From NCBI GenBank assembly GCA_024229395.1, contig JAAESM010000037.1, forward strand, positions 1 through 64,000: DNA of 64,000 bases, written 5' to 3'. This stretch comes from Planctomycetota bacterium. Lineage in GTDB: Bacteria; Planctomycetota; UBA1135. Of this stretch, positions 47,448 through 60,100 are shown in pieces. The translations under genes and the position numbers were made by a program. Under the pieces are notes generated by a model. The model worked only from the letters and a program-made list of their open reading frames with translations, did not search any database and was not told where the DNA came from. Numbering within the stretch: the stretch's first letter is position 1; each line of letters starts with the position of its first letter.

Positions 47448-47490
47448 TCGGCTCTTGCCCCTGGCTCAGGCTGGGAGCGTTGTTCAAGAG

Positions 47491-47533
47491 GCTCTGATCT
47501 CCTCTGATGAGGTAATCAGAGCTTCCTTTGTTC
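47491..47533 (+). terminator. Composite hairpin terminator
   Basis: GCTCTGAT-CT-CCTC-TGAT-GAGG-TA-ATCAGAGC (47491-47522), then TTCCTTTGTT. Confidence 0.8.
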
Positions 47534-47551
47534 TGGGAGTCCGGGCTTAAC

Positions 47552-49171
47552 CTAGGCTCCAGGACCGGCGTGGCCGGTCGCATCCACATATCCCTTGTAG
47601 CCGCCGTAATAGGTGGTGGCCTCAGAGGCATCGATTTCCAATACGTGAGTCGCAAGAGACTCCAGGAAGTGGCGGTCGTGACTCACGAAGATGATCGTGC
47701 CCTGGTAGTTGGCTAAGGCTTCCAACAAGGCCTGCTTGGACTCTACATCAAGGTGGTTAGTTGGTTCGTCCAAGACCAGGAAGTTCGGCGGGTTGTAGAG
47801 CATGCGTGCCAATACCAAACGCGCCTTTTCACCACCGGACAGCACCGAGGTGCGCTTCTCCAAGTCATCTGGATCGAAGCCGAAACATGCTAGACAAGAG
47901 CGCAGATGGCCAATACTTGCCGTTGGGAATTCAGCCGTCATGATGTCGATGACCGATGCCTCTGGGTGGAGCAGATCGGTGGTGTGCTGAGCGAAGTATC
48001 CAGTGCTCAACGAGGCACCGCGTTTGCACACGCCATCATCCGCATCCAAGTCCCCCATGATGATCTTCAACAGGGTGGACTTACCGGCACCGTTGACTCC
48101 CAATACGGCCCAACGCTCGGTCCGGCGTAGATGTAGATCCAAATCCACGTACACCAAGTTTTCTCCAAAGCACTTATCCAGGCCTTCCGCCACGAACACA
48201 TCATTGCCCGAACGCGGTGGCTCCGGAATCTTGAATACTAGCTTCTGGCGGCGGCTACGCGGTGGTTCAAGCTTTTCGAGCTTATCCAATTTGCGCAAAC
48301 GACTCTGCGCTTGCGACGCCATCCGTGCCTTTGCGCGGAAGGAGTTGATCCAGCGCATCTCGCGCGCGACATGGGCTTCTTGGCGCTCGAACTTGGCCAT
48401 GCGCTGCTTGTCTTCGAGCTCGCGTTGGGCCAAGTAGAAATCATAATCACCAGGAAAGATGCGCAGCTTGCCTTCGTCGATCTCGACGATGCGCGAGACC
48501 ACTCGGTTCATGAACTCATGGTCGTGACAAGTCATCACCACGGTGCCGCGATAGTCACGAATGAAACCCTCCAACCATAGGATGGACTCCAAGTCCAAGT
48601 GGTTGGTCGGTTCGTCAAGCAGCAGGATATCGGGCTGCTGCAACAAGATGCCGGCCAAAGCCACGCGCATCTTCCAACCACCAGACAGGATGCCGATGTC
48701 GCCATCCATCTTCTCCTTGTCGAAACCTAGGCCAGCCAACACTTCCCGCGCGCGTGCTTCGATGTCATAACCACCAAGGATTTGGAACTCGGCCTGCAGT
48801 CCTGAATACTTGGCCATGATGGTGTCCATCTGATCAAGCTTGTCGGGATCGCCCAAGTCATGCTCAAGGTCTTCGAGCAGATTGCGCAATTCACCGACAC
48901 GACCGGCACAACGCACGGCCTGCTCCACAACATCGCAACCGAACATCTCGCCGACTTTCTGATCGAAATAGCCGATGCGCGCGCCATTGGGGTAGCTAAT
49001 GCCACCGGTCTCCAGTGCTTCTTGGCCAGTCAACAAGCGAAACAGCGTGGTCTTGCCACAGCCGTTCGGGCCAATCAATCCAACCTTCCATCCCGACTCC
49101 ACCTTGAGGGCGGCTTCGTCGAAGATGACTTGGGATCCGTAGCGGTAATCGAGGTCGGTGATGCTGAACAT
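47552..49171 (-). CDS. ABC-F family ATP-binding protein
   Basis: Two ATPase cassettes: GPNGCGKTTL...LSGGWKMR and GVNGAGKSTL...LSGGEKARL, plus linker; no TM. Confidence 0.95.
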   Translation of the reverse strand: MFSITDLDYRYGSQVIFDEAALKVESGWKVGLIGPNGCGKTTLFRLLTGQEALETGGISYPNGARIGYFDQKVGEMFGCDVVEQAVRCAGRVGELRNLLEDLEHDLGDPDKLDQMDTIMAKYSGLQAEFQILGGYDIEARAREVLAGLGFDKEKMDGDIGILSGGWKMRVALAGILLQQPDILLLDEPTNHLDLESILWLEGFIRDYRGTVVMTCHDHEFMNRVVSRIVEIDEGKLRIFPGDYDFYLAQRELEDKQRMAKFERQEAHVAREMRWINSFRAKARMASQAQSRLRKLDKLEKLEPPRSRRQKLVFKIPEPPRSGNDVFVAEGLDKCFGENLVYVDLDLHLRRTERWAVLGVNGAGKSTLLKIIMGDLDADDGVCKRGASLSTGYFAQHTTDLLHPEASVIDIMTAEFPTASIGHLRSCLACFGFDPDDLEKRTSVLSGGEKARLVLARMLYNPPNFLVLDEPTNHLDVESKQALLEALANYQGTIIFVSHDRHFLESLATHVLEIDASEATTYYGGYKGYVDATGHAGPGA

Positions 49172-49248
49172 CTTTGCGGGCCGGAGACGGCGAAAGAATC
49201 GACCATTCTCGCATAACCGTACTGATAGTTGGAGGCCCGCAGGGCTAA

Positions 49249-50805
<1,557 letters not shown>

Positions 50806-50825
<20 letters not shown>

Positions 50826-51846
50826 CGATCTCGAGGCCGCAAAACAGTTCGCTGCTGCCTTCCAACAATTACGCGAACAAGTCGGCAAGGTCGTCGTTGG
50901 CCAAGAGCAGGTCGTGGAAGAACTGGCGATTGCCATCGCCGCCCGCGGTCATGCTGTACTGGTTGGCGTACCAGGGCTCGCAAAGACTTTGTTGGTAAGT
51001 ACTTTCGCACGCGCACTGGATTTGGATTTCCGTCGGATCCAGTTCACACCAGACCTGATGCCGGCTGATATCACTGGCGCTGAAGTGCTCCACGCCGACC
51101 CTGAGACCGGTGAGCGCAGCTTCCGCTTCGTGAAAGGCCCTGTTTTCGCCAACATCGTGCTTGCGGATGAGATCAACCGCACACCGCCAAAGACTCAGGC
51201 CGCTCTGCTCGAAGCTATGCAGGAGCGCCAAGTCACCTCCGGCAACGAGACCCGCACTCTGCCGGAGCCTTTCTTCGTACTGGCTACGCAAAACCCAATC
51301 GAACAGGAAGGCACCTACCCTCTACCAGAGGCCGCACTGGACCGTTTCCTGTTCTTGATCAAGGTCGACTACCCGAGCCAGAGCGAAGAAGCCGAGATCC
51401 TGCGCCGCACTACGGGCGCGATTGAGGCGAAAGTCCAGCAGGTCATGAATGCCGAGCAGATGAAGCAAATGCAAAACTTGGTGCGCCAGGTACCGGTCGC
51501 CGACAGCGTGATTGATTACGCGGTCGCCATCGCACGCACCTCGCGGCCGTCGGCAGATGCGCCGGAGTTCATTCGCAAGTGGGTCACCTGGGGTGCCGGG
51601 CCGCGCGCCTCGCAGAACATGATTTTGGCATCGAAGGCCCGCGCACTGCTGCAAGGGCGATTGCATGCCTCCAGCGAAGACGTCGATGCAGTCGCACCGG
51701 CCGTTCTGCGCCACCGTATCTTGACGAACTTCGCAGCCGAGGCGGAAAACATCACCCCCGACGATGTGATCCAACGTCTGCTGCAAGAAACCAAGGCTCA
51801 CACCAGCGCACTTCACGGGGATCGTGCGGCAGGTATCGGATCCTAA
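50806..51846 (+). CDS. MoxR-family AAA+ ATPase
   Basis: GVPGLAKTLLVSTFA Walker A; RIQFTPDLMPADITG; LADEINRTPPKTQAALLEAMQERQVT; ATQNPIEQEGTYPLPEAALDRF. Confidence 0.98.
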
Positions 51847-52726
51847 GCTCCGGGCTCGACTGGCGCGCCTTGAGTTGCGCGCCCGAACCGCGGTAGAAGG
51901 TCTGCGCGGCGGACGACATCGTTCCCCGCTGCGGGGATCCAGTACCACCTTTGCCCAACACCGCGAATACGTCGCCGGCGACGACATCCGCCACTTGGAT
52001 TGGCGTCTGATGGCGCGTTCGGATCGCAACATCATTCGCGAGTACGAGGCGGAAACCGATCTACGTTTGTGGATCGTGCTGGATGCATCCGCTTCAATGG
52101 CGTTCACCACCGGTGAGTGGACCAAGCTTGAGTATGCCACTTGGTTGGCTGCAGCTTTGGCGCGCGTGGCCTGCGATCAGAACGATATGTTCGCCCTGTT
52201 CCTGACCCACGGCGATCGCTTGGAGCGCCCGTTGCCCGCACGTGGCGGCGAGACTCATTGGACTTCCTTGTGCAATCATCTCGCAAGCTTGGAAGCCGAA
52301 GGTGCTGGTGACCCGGCGCTTGGATTGCAGCTTGCCGGCGGGCAGATGGAAGGACGCGGTTTGGTGGTTTGGATTGGTGACAACCTTGGTGATCCTGAAG
52401 CCGCTGCCCAAGCCGCCAGCATGTTGCGTCGTGCTGGCCACGACTTGATCGTGTTGCGCACCTTGGATCAGGCCGAGGTCGAATTCAACTTCCAGCACAA
52501 CACCCGCTTTGAAGGGTTGGAAACCGAGTTGCGCCTGCGCTTGGACCCCAATGCCATCCGCGAGGCCTATCTTGCCGAGTTCGAAGCCCATGGTGCGGAA
52601 CTACGTCGGCGCTTACGTTCCAGCGGTTGCGCCTTCCGACGCATGCCGATCGAGGAACCCCTAGAAGCCGGCCTGGTCGAGTTCCTGGCCCGCCGCAATG
52701 CCGCCAAATCGGGGAGGAGCCTTTGA
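51824..52726 (+). CDS. DUF58 domain protein
   Basis: RGGRHRSPLRGSSTTFAQHREYVAGDDIRHLDWRLMARSDRNIIREYEAETDLRLWIVLDASASM. Confidence 0.97.
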   Translation: MRQVSDPKLRARLARLELRARTAVEGLRGGRHRSPLRGSSTTFAQHREYVAGDDIRHLDWRLMARSDRNIIREYEAETDLRLWIVLDASASMAFTTGEWTKLEYATWLAAALARVACDQNDMFALFLTHGDRLERPLPARGGETHWTSLCNHLASLEAEGAGDPALGLQLAGGQMEGRGLVVWIGDNLGDPEAAAQAASMLRRAGHDLIVLRTLDQAEVEFNFQHNTRFEGLETELRLRLDPNAIREAYLAEFEAHGAELRRRLRSSGCAFRRMPIEEPLEAGLVEFLARRNAAKSGRSL

Positions 52727-54891
52727 ATTTCGCGGTTCCCGGCATGTTGTGGACTCTACCCCTGGTAGCGGTTCCAATCATCATCCACTTGCTGCAACGC
52801 CGACGCTTCCGCAAGGTGCCGTTCAGTGCGATGGATTTCCTGGAGCGCGCATTGCGACGTACCCGTCGCCGCATCCTGCTCGAGGACATGCTGTTGCTGT
52901 TGCTGCGCACCTTGGCGGTGCTGTTCCTGATCTTGGCATTGGCGCGGCCTAGCAGTGAAGGTTTGCCACTCGCTCTTGGTCGCGACGCCCGCGCTGAGCT
53001 GATCGTGTTGGATTCGTCGTTATCGATGGACTTCCGCAACGATGAGCAGTCCACCTATGAACACGCCTTGGCTTTTGCGGGCCAACGCATTGACGAGCTG
53101 GACACCAACTTGGATGACCGCGCCGCGATCTTGCGCGCAGGTCTGGTCACCGATCGTTTGGCCTCCGGCGATCCACTCGAAGTGCAAGCAACTCTTCGCG
53201 AACTGGAACGGCCCGATGCCGTTCGCGGTGATCTGCATGGTGCATTGGTCGCAGCAACGCGCACCGTTTCGGATCTTGGCATGGAAGCCGCGCAAGTACG
53301 TGTGACTGTACTGACAGACCTCCAAGCCAATCTTTGGAATGAAGAGAGCGGCATCTCTGCACCCTTGGAAGAGTTGGTTGCCATGGGCTGCACCATCGAT
53401 GTGGTGAACTGCGGTCTGGAGTCACGCGATAACGTCGCCGTGACATCGCTTGCTTTGTCGACTTCACGTTTGGTCAGTGGCGATTCCTGCGAGGCCTCGG
53501 TGGTGCTGCGCAACTTCAGTAGCTTGCCGAAAGAGATTCAGGCCACCTTGCTTGTGGATGACATTCCGGTCAGCGTGCGCAAGTTCAGCCTCTCGGCCCA
53601 AGAACAACGAGATTGGAGCGTGCCGCTGGCACCGGTCGAAGTTGGTGCGCGCGCAATCGAGGTGCGCATTGAGCATGACCACCTAGTTGCCGATGATTCG
53701 CGCTCGGCAACTCTCACCGTACATGATGGCTTAAAGGTGGTGTTGATCGGGCAGGAAGCCTCCCCCAGTGAAACGCCAGGTGCTTTCGATGCGCTGCAAA
53801 GTTATCTCAACATTGGCGAGCGTTCACCACTGCGTCCAACTGCCATTCCAGTCGCGCAACTAACCGACACTGACCTGACAGAGGCGGACTTGGTCATCTT
53901 GGCCGATCCGGGGCCAGTGCCGATTCGTAGCGTGCGTGTCTTGGTGCCCTTCGTTGCACGTGGCGGCGGACTGTTGATTGCAGTTGGTCCGCAAACTGGT
54001 CAAGAGGAATTGGCTTCCTTGTTGAGTGAGTTGGATGGTGCGGGTGTTTCGATCGGCGACACCGTCAACAATCTGGAAGAGCCCGCACGCCTTGGCATTG
54101 AACTACCGAGCCATCCGGCCTTGCGTCTGTTCAGCGATGAACGCTGGCAGCCCCTACTCACCGAGGTGCCTCATTACAGCTTCCGCCCCATCGTGGTGAG
54201 CCCGCAAGTGGAGCTGCCCGCCCAAGTGGCGTTGCGCTTCCTTGGCAGTGATGCGAATGTCGATAGTGGCGCGGCTTTGGTCGGTTGGAACTCGGGCTTT
54301 GGCCAAGTGGCTCTGCTGGCGGCCACGCCCCACGACACTTGGAACCGCATGCAAGAAGTTCCTGGCGGCACCTTGCCGCTGATTTACGACTTGCTGTTCT
54401 CACTGGCACCGGAACCTAGCTACGCCACCTTCTATGAGGTTGGCTCCAACTTCTCGGTCAACTTGGACTTCCCTCCCACCGATACCGAGTTGATCAACCC
54501 TGAGGGCCTGCGCCGCACCAACGTCACCACCACCACGAGCATGGCCGAGGGACGTCACCGTTTAGAATTGTCCAGCGCCGTGCCGCAACCAGGCATTTGG
54601 CACCTCAACACGCATCTGCTGTTGCCCGATGGCGCCGAGGAACCGCTCAGCCTGCGTTTGGCCGTGGTGCCGCCTGCGATTGAAAGCGATTTGCGCGCCG
54701 CCTTGCCCGATGAGCTGCGCACCTTCCTTCCCGAGAGCGTCAATCTCGGCCGCGTTGATGACCTCGACGCCACCACCGTCACCACCAACGACCTGCCGCG
54801 CGACCTCATGCGCACGCTGCTGTTCCTGTTGCTGGCTTGCTTGATTGGCGAAACGCTGCTGGCGACTATGCTAGACCGGAGGCGCACTTGA
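52723..54891 (+). CDS. BatA/VWA-type membrane protein
   Basis: TTG start in TTGA overlap. NFAVPGMLWTLPLVAVPIIIHLLQRRRFRKVPFSAMDFLERA; VWA-like LIVLDSSLSMDF; C-terminal TM. Confidence 0.9.
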   Translation: MNFAVPGMLWTLPLVAVPIIIHLLQRRRFRKVPFSAMDFLERALRRTRRRILLEDMLLLLLRTLAVLFLILALARPSSEGLPLALGRDARAELIVLDSSLSMDFRNDEQSTYEHALAFAGQRIDELDTNLDDRAAILRAGLVTDRLASGDPLEVQATLRELERPDAVRGDLHGALVAATRTVSDLGMEAAQVRVTVLTDLQANLWNEESGISAPLEELVAMGCTIDVVNCGLESRDNVAVTSLALSTSRLVSGDSCEASVVLRNFSSLPKEIQATLLVDDIPVSVRKFSLSAQEQRDWSVPLAPVEVGARAIEVRIEHDHLVADDSRSATLTVHDGLKVVLIGQEASPSETPGAFDALQSYLNIGERSPLRPTAIPVAQLTDTDLTEADLVILADPGPVPIRSVRVLVPFVARGGGLLIAVGPQTGQEELASLLSELDGAGVSIGDTVNNLEEPARLGIELPSHPALRLFSDERWQPLLTEVPHYSFRPIVVSPQVELPAQVALRFLGSDANVDSGAALVGWNSGFGQVALLAATPHDTWNRMQEVPGGTLPLIYDLLFSLAPEPSYATFYEVGSNFSVNLDFPPTDTELINPEGLRRTNVTTTTSMAEGRHRLELSSAVPQPGIWHLNTHLLLPDGAEEPLSLRLAVVPPAIESDLRAALPDELRTFLPESVNLGRVDDLDATTVTTNDLPRDLMRTLLFLLLACLIGETLLATMLDRRRT

Positions 54892-54907
54892 TGCGTAACG
54901 CCCAACG

Positions 54908-57148
54908 ATGACGCAACTCTTCTTCACCGACATGCCCGCAGCCTGGGTGCTGTGGTTGGTGATTGCACCTGCGGTCATCGCCTTCGTGGCCTTCGCCTAT
55001 CGTTTGCGCGGACGTAACCGCAGCACGCGCCGCGCCACCACCGTGTTCCGCGTTCTGTTGTTCGCGCTGGTGATCTTCTTGTGCCTTGGCCCAGCGCTGC
55101 GCGATGACCATGTCTCGTCAGAGCCTGCGCCACTGGCTTTGCTGCTCGATGACAGCGCTTCGATGTCGAGCATCGATGGCAACGATGGCCTTTCGCGCCA
55201 ACAGAACCTGACGAACCTTCTTAGCAGTCCGTTCCGCGAACAGCTCGATGATCAGTATGACTTGATGGCATGGCGCTTCAGTCAACGCTTGGTCGCAACG
55301 AACCCCGACGGCTCCGAACTCGCTGCAGCCGGTCAAGAATCCGCGCAAGGCGATGCGCTGTTGGCCTTGATGGCGGAATACCGCGGCCGACGTATGCCCG
55401 ACGTGGTCCTGTTCAGCGATGGCCGCTCCACCTCAGGTACTGACTTGCCGGATGTTTCTGAACGCTTGCGCAATGAAGGCGTGAAAGTTCATGTGGTCAG
55501 CTATGGCAACGCCTCGGCTGCACCAGACCTGATGCTGGAACGTATCCAAACTCCAGACCTGGTCCTCGCCGGTGATGTCGCCCTGTTCTCGCTGCGCCTG
55601 CGCGCGACTGGCGCGAACATTCCGCAACAAGCCACCGTGCGTTTGCTCGATGAGACTGGCAACTTGATCGGCGACACCGTGCAGGTTCAGAACCCTGATG
55701 AAAATGGTGTCAACTTGGTGTTGTCGGCAGTGCTGCAAGAAGCTGGCGAACGCACCTTGACCGCGGAAGTGATTCCCGCTGAAGGTGAGACCGCAATCGA
55801 CAATAACCGCATCACCTTGTCACTGACGGTCAAGGAAGTGCAAGTACGCGTGCTTTACGTCGAAGGCGGACCTCGTTGGGAATACGAGTACTTGAAGGAT
55901 CGCTTGATTCGTGCCGAGCGTGATATCTCAATCTCGTGCTGGTTGGCTGAGGCAGACCGCAACTTCCCGCAAGAGCATTCGCGCGATGCCGAATCGTTGT
56001 TGGCACTACCGATCGAAGTCGATGACTTGCTCGACAACTTCGACTTGGTCATCCTTGGCGACGCCGACCCGACGCGCCTCACTCCCGACCCCATCGATGG
56101 TCAACGCTTCTTGGCAAGCCTTGCCGAGTTCGTCGAGAAAGGTGGCGGCCTGTTGATGCTGGCTGGGCCGAAGTACAACCCGTCGGCCTATATCGGCACG
56201 CCGATCGAGTCCATGTTGCCAGTCATCATTGGGCGTGAAGAAGCGATCGCTTCCAAGGAGTACCTGCCGCTGCCACCGGACATCCAGCGCCCGCACCCAG
56301 TAGTGCTGTTCTCTTCGGATCCGGAGCAGAACCGCGAGCTATGGACGACTTCCGCACCGCTGTGGTGGTACAGCCCGGTCGAACGCTTACGCCCAGGTGC
56401 CCAAGCTTGGTTGATCAATAGTTCCGTAGAGAATCGCTTCGGTCCGCATGTGATTGCCGCGAGCATCTTCGCGCCAGAAGGTTGGGTCGGCTGGATCGGC
56501 ACCGATGAGACTTGGCGTTGGCGCTTCCCCGGTGGTGAGAAGTATGTCGACCGCTTCTGGCGTTCGGCTTTGCGTCACTTGGCGATTACCCGCTTGCGCG
56601 GTGACCACGGACGCTTGCGCTTGGACCTGGATCGCACCGAAGTCGAACTGGGCGCCTTTGTGCAGGTGGAAGCGCGCTTGCTGGATGATTCCTTCCAGCC
56701 GGTCGTCAGCGAAGAAGGCGTTCCGCTATTCCTCGATGACAGCGGCACCACCACCATGTTGAGCCCGGTGCCCGATCAACCGGGCATCTATCGCGGACAA
56801 CTGCGCGCCTCCAGTGTGGGACCAGCGCGCGTCTTCATGACCGACGACGGCGACTTGGATAGCGAGGTCATTGCCAGTGCGCGCTTCAACGTGCACCTAT
56901 CCTCGCGCGAGATGGCAAACATCTCACAGGATCAAGTTGCCCTGGCCGCCCTGGCCGCACGCACGGGTGGCGAATTGGTGCCGATGAATCGCGCTGAAGA
57001 TCTGCTCGACACCCTCGATGGCAAGAATCGCGTCACGCGCGTGATCTCGTCTGCCATCCGTGATCTGGAAGCATGGCCCTTCTTGGCCCTGTTCCTTGTT
57101 CTCGCCGCCGCAGAGTGGCTGTTACGGAAACGCATGAACCTGAGTTGA
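54908..57148 (+). CDS. VWA / glutamine amidotransferase-like membrane protein
   Basis: N-terminal two TM; LLLDDSASMSSIDG; VLYVEGGPRWEYEYLKDRLIRAERDISISCWLA; GGGLLMLAGP; C-terminal TM. Confidence 0.85.
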   Translation: MTQLFFTDMPAAWVLWLVIAPAVIAFVAFAYRLRGRNRSTRRATTVFRVLLFALVIFLCLGPALRDDHVSSEPAPLALLLDDSASMSSIDGNDGLSRQQNLTNLLSSPFREQLDDQYDLMAWRFSQRLVATNPDGSELAAAGQESAQGDALLALMAEYRGRRMPDVVLFSDGRSTSGTDLPDVSERLRNEGVKVHVVSYGNASAAPDLMLERIQTPDLVLAGDVALFSLRLRATGANIPQQATVRLLDETGNLIGDTVQVQNPDENGVNLVLSAVLQEAGERTLTAEVIPAEGETAIDNNRITLSLTVKEVQVRVLYVEGGPRWEYEYLKDRLIRAERDISISCWLAEADRNFPQEHSRDAESLLALPIEVDDLLDNFDLVILGDADPTRLTPDPIDGQRFLASLAEFVEKGGGLLMLAGPKYNPSAYIGTPIESMLPVIIGREEAIASKEYLPLPPDIQRPHPVVLFSSDPEQNRELWTTSAPLWWYSPVERLRPGAQAWLINSSVENRFGPHVIAASIFAPEGWVGWIGTDETWRWRFPGGEKYVDRFWRSALRHLAITRLRGDHGRLRLDLDRTEVELGAFVQVEARLLDDSFQPVVSEEGVPLFLDDSGTTTMLSPVPDQPGIYRGQLRASSVGPARVFMTDDGDLDSEVIASARFNVHLSSREMANISQDQVALAALAARTGGELVPMNRAEDLLDTLDGKNRVTRVISSAIRDLEAWPFLALFLVLAAAEWLLRKRMNLS

Positions 57149-60100
57149 AACGCATCCTTAGTTTTTGGCTACCGGCTTGCCTGATGTTGGCAACGGTGGG
57201 TCGCGCACAGCAGGAGTTACCGGAAGGCATCTCCTTGTTGGAAGACCGCGGTCTAGCCACCAAGCTGGATGACGCACGTGCTTACCTAGCCGAGGAGCGA
57301 TGGGAAGAAGCTGTCGGTTTGTTGCAAGAAGTCGCCGACGCCGAGAAGTCTGCCGTAATCTCTTATGGCGGTGGTTTGTTCACCGGTGCGGTGCACAACG
57401 CTAACCAGTTAATCGCCGGCCTGCCTGAAGAAGCCCAAGTCTTCCGCGCACAGATGTTGGCCGATCGCGCAAAGTCGGAACTACAGGAAGCGATTTCACC
57501 GCCGGACCTGCCGCTGTTGACGCGCATCGCACATCGTTACCAAGGCACTCCTAGTGGCGACCAGGCCGCTGCCTTGTTGAGCGAACTGTGGCGCGACCGC
57601 GGCTATCAAGACTTGGCCAAGGTCTTCGGCGCCGCCCCACTATCGCCACTGCTCCGTGCTGCACTGCCGCAAGCGCAACCGCTGCACACCGTCAGCGCAC
57701 CGGTATTCTCCTCGATTGGCGCAAGGGAGTTGCCGCGCTTGGATTCGGAAGGCATCCAAAAGGCCTGGAGCTTCAGCTTCAAGAACTCCGACGCCTTGCA
57801 AGATCTCGGTCATCGCATGGCATTCGGCCATGGCCTCGGTTTCGCCACCAATGGCCGTTCGGTCGTGGCCTTGGATCTCGGCAATGGTCTGCCGCGCTGG
57901 CATTTTGAAGGCCCGCTCGGTTGGAATGACCTTGGCAGCAATCAAGACGATGCTTTCAGTGGCGGCACCTCGCCGTACACCATGTACGCACCGGTACTCG
58001 CCGATGGCATTCTGCTCGCCGTCATCCAAGAACCGATCGCCATCGGTCGCGTGGATCAATACAGTCGCATTGATATCCGCAAGATGATGCCCGCACGCAG
58101 GCTCTATGCTTTTGATGCATTGAGCGGCGATATTCTATGGCGCCAAGAGGTGCCGTGGATGAATGAGATGAAGGGCCAGCCTCATGAGCTGGCTGCCAGT
58201 CCGCCTGCGATCGCTGGTGGCAAGGTCTATCTGCCGGTCTACAGCGCTGCCGGCACCGTGGACTTGAGTTTGCTGTGCTTGGACCTGCACACTGGCGAAA
58301 GACTATGGAAGAGTTTCCTGACCAGCGGCACCATGGAGACCAATCTGTTCGGCAACATCCTGTCGGAGCTTGCATGTCCTCCACCGGTGGCTGACTTGGA
58401 CCGCGTGATCGTGTGTTCACACTTCGGCACCATCTGCGCCGTCGACGCCAACCATGGCCAATCGCTGTGGACACGCACCTACCGGCGCACCGAAGTCCAC
58501 ACGCGCCAAAATGGAACGGTCAGTTCGCGTAAGCATTACTTCCGCAACAACCCGATGGCCTACGACGGCAAGACTTTGGTCGTCGCACCGATCGATTCCT
58601 TCTTCGCTCTTGCAATCAACGCTGAAGATGGCGGCCTGCTCGACTTGTGGGAAGCGCGCGCCGATTCCGTTTACGGAGTGATGGCGCACCTGATTGGCAT
58701 GGATCGCAATGGTGCCTGGTTCAGCGGCACCAACGTCGTCCATCAACCCTTCCAAAGCAGCGGCACCAATCGTTTGCGCTTCAGCCCTGCCATGTACGAG
58801 TTCGCCAACAGCGACTCGTCGAACTTGCACCCAGGCGTGATCACCCATTCCGGCGTGCTTGCCATGTCGTCACGCGGTGCCGCGATTCTCGATCCGGATA
58901 ATTTGCGTGCGCAGAGTTTTGCCATCGACCGCAAGACCATGCCCACCACTCCGTTGGGGCCGGCGCAAGCCATTCACGGCATGGTCATGATCATGACCCG
59001 TGAAGGCGTGCATGCCTTGATGAACCCGGAGTCCTTACTGGATGCGTTGGCGTCGAAGAAACTCGATCCGGGCACCATGCAGGAGCTGTTGCTGGTGTTG
59101 GAGTCGGCCGATTTCGACAACATCAGTCTCGGCAAGCGTCTGGCGCGCACTGCTGAGTCCTTGGCGAAGGAAGAGCGCTTCGCCAAGTTCGCCAATGACC
59201 TGAAGTTGTTGTCTGGCCGCACCTGGCTGCGCGTCAATGAAACGCGCAAAGGCTTGAGTCAACTGGGTGAGCTGCTCGAGTGCCCGGACCAACGCCTGCG
59301 TATCGCTGCAGCAAGCCTGTTGCTGGATGTGCAATCGGTCGCCGACCCCGAATCGCCGCGCCTGGAGCAAGCCATCATGGTGCTGCTCAATAGCGCCCCC
59401 CAGCGGGTGCTGACCAGCATGGGCAACTACGAGCCCTTCATTGCCGCACTCGAGCGTTCGGAAGCCCTAGTCGCCATGGCCTCGCGCGACAAGGCCAAGC
59501 AACATGCGGAACTGGTTGACATCCTGCTTCTCGACAACGCTGGCCACCTGCAGGTGCGCGATCAAGCCCTGCAAGATTGGGCCCGACGCCTACTCGACAT
59601 GTTGTTGAAGGAGTCGGAAATGAGGGCGCTTCACCAACAGGCTGCGCTCGACATGATCGCGCGCAGCCCGGTGACTGATTCCAGCCTGCGCGCCTTTGGT
59701 GCCACCGAAGCCATGCAGGATTGGTTGCGTGAAGAACTCAACAGCAGCAAAGGTGACAAGCCCACCTTCAAGCAGATGCTGAACTGGGTTTATCGATTTG
59801 GCTCCAGCGATCGCCCCTGGCCAGAAGTCGCGGAACAATTCCGCCAAGAAATGCCACTGCCTAAATTGCCTACGGCATTGGATCCCATCAACGGTATCCG
59901 CATGGAAAACTCGTGGCTTCTGCACATGATGGAAGCGGATGGCTCGGTCTACGCATTCATGCAAGCCCGGGAACGCAACCTATGTCACATCGTGCGCATG
60001 GACAGCACCACGTCGGAACTGATCGCAAGCGTGCGCATCATGCCTGGCGACGACAGCCTGCAGAACATGACCAGTCATTGCCACCCCACACCGAGTGGCG

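Noticed and set aside
51322-52140. 272-aa minus-strand ORF
   Set aside because: Antisense to moxR and DUF58, which are unambiguous.
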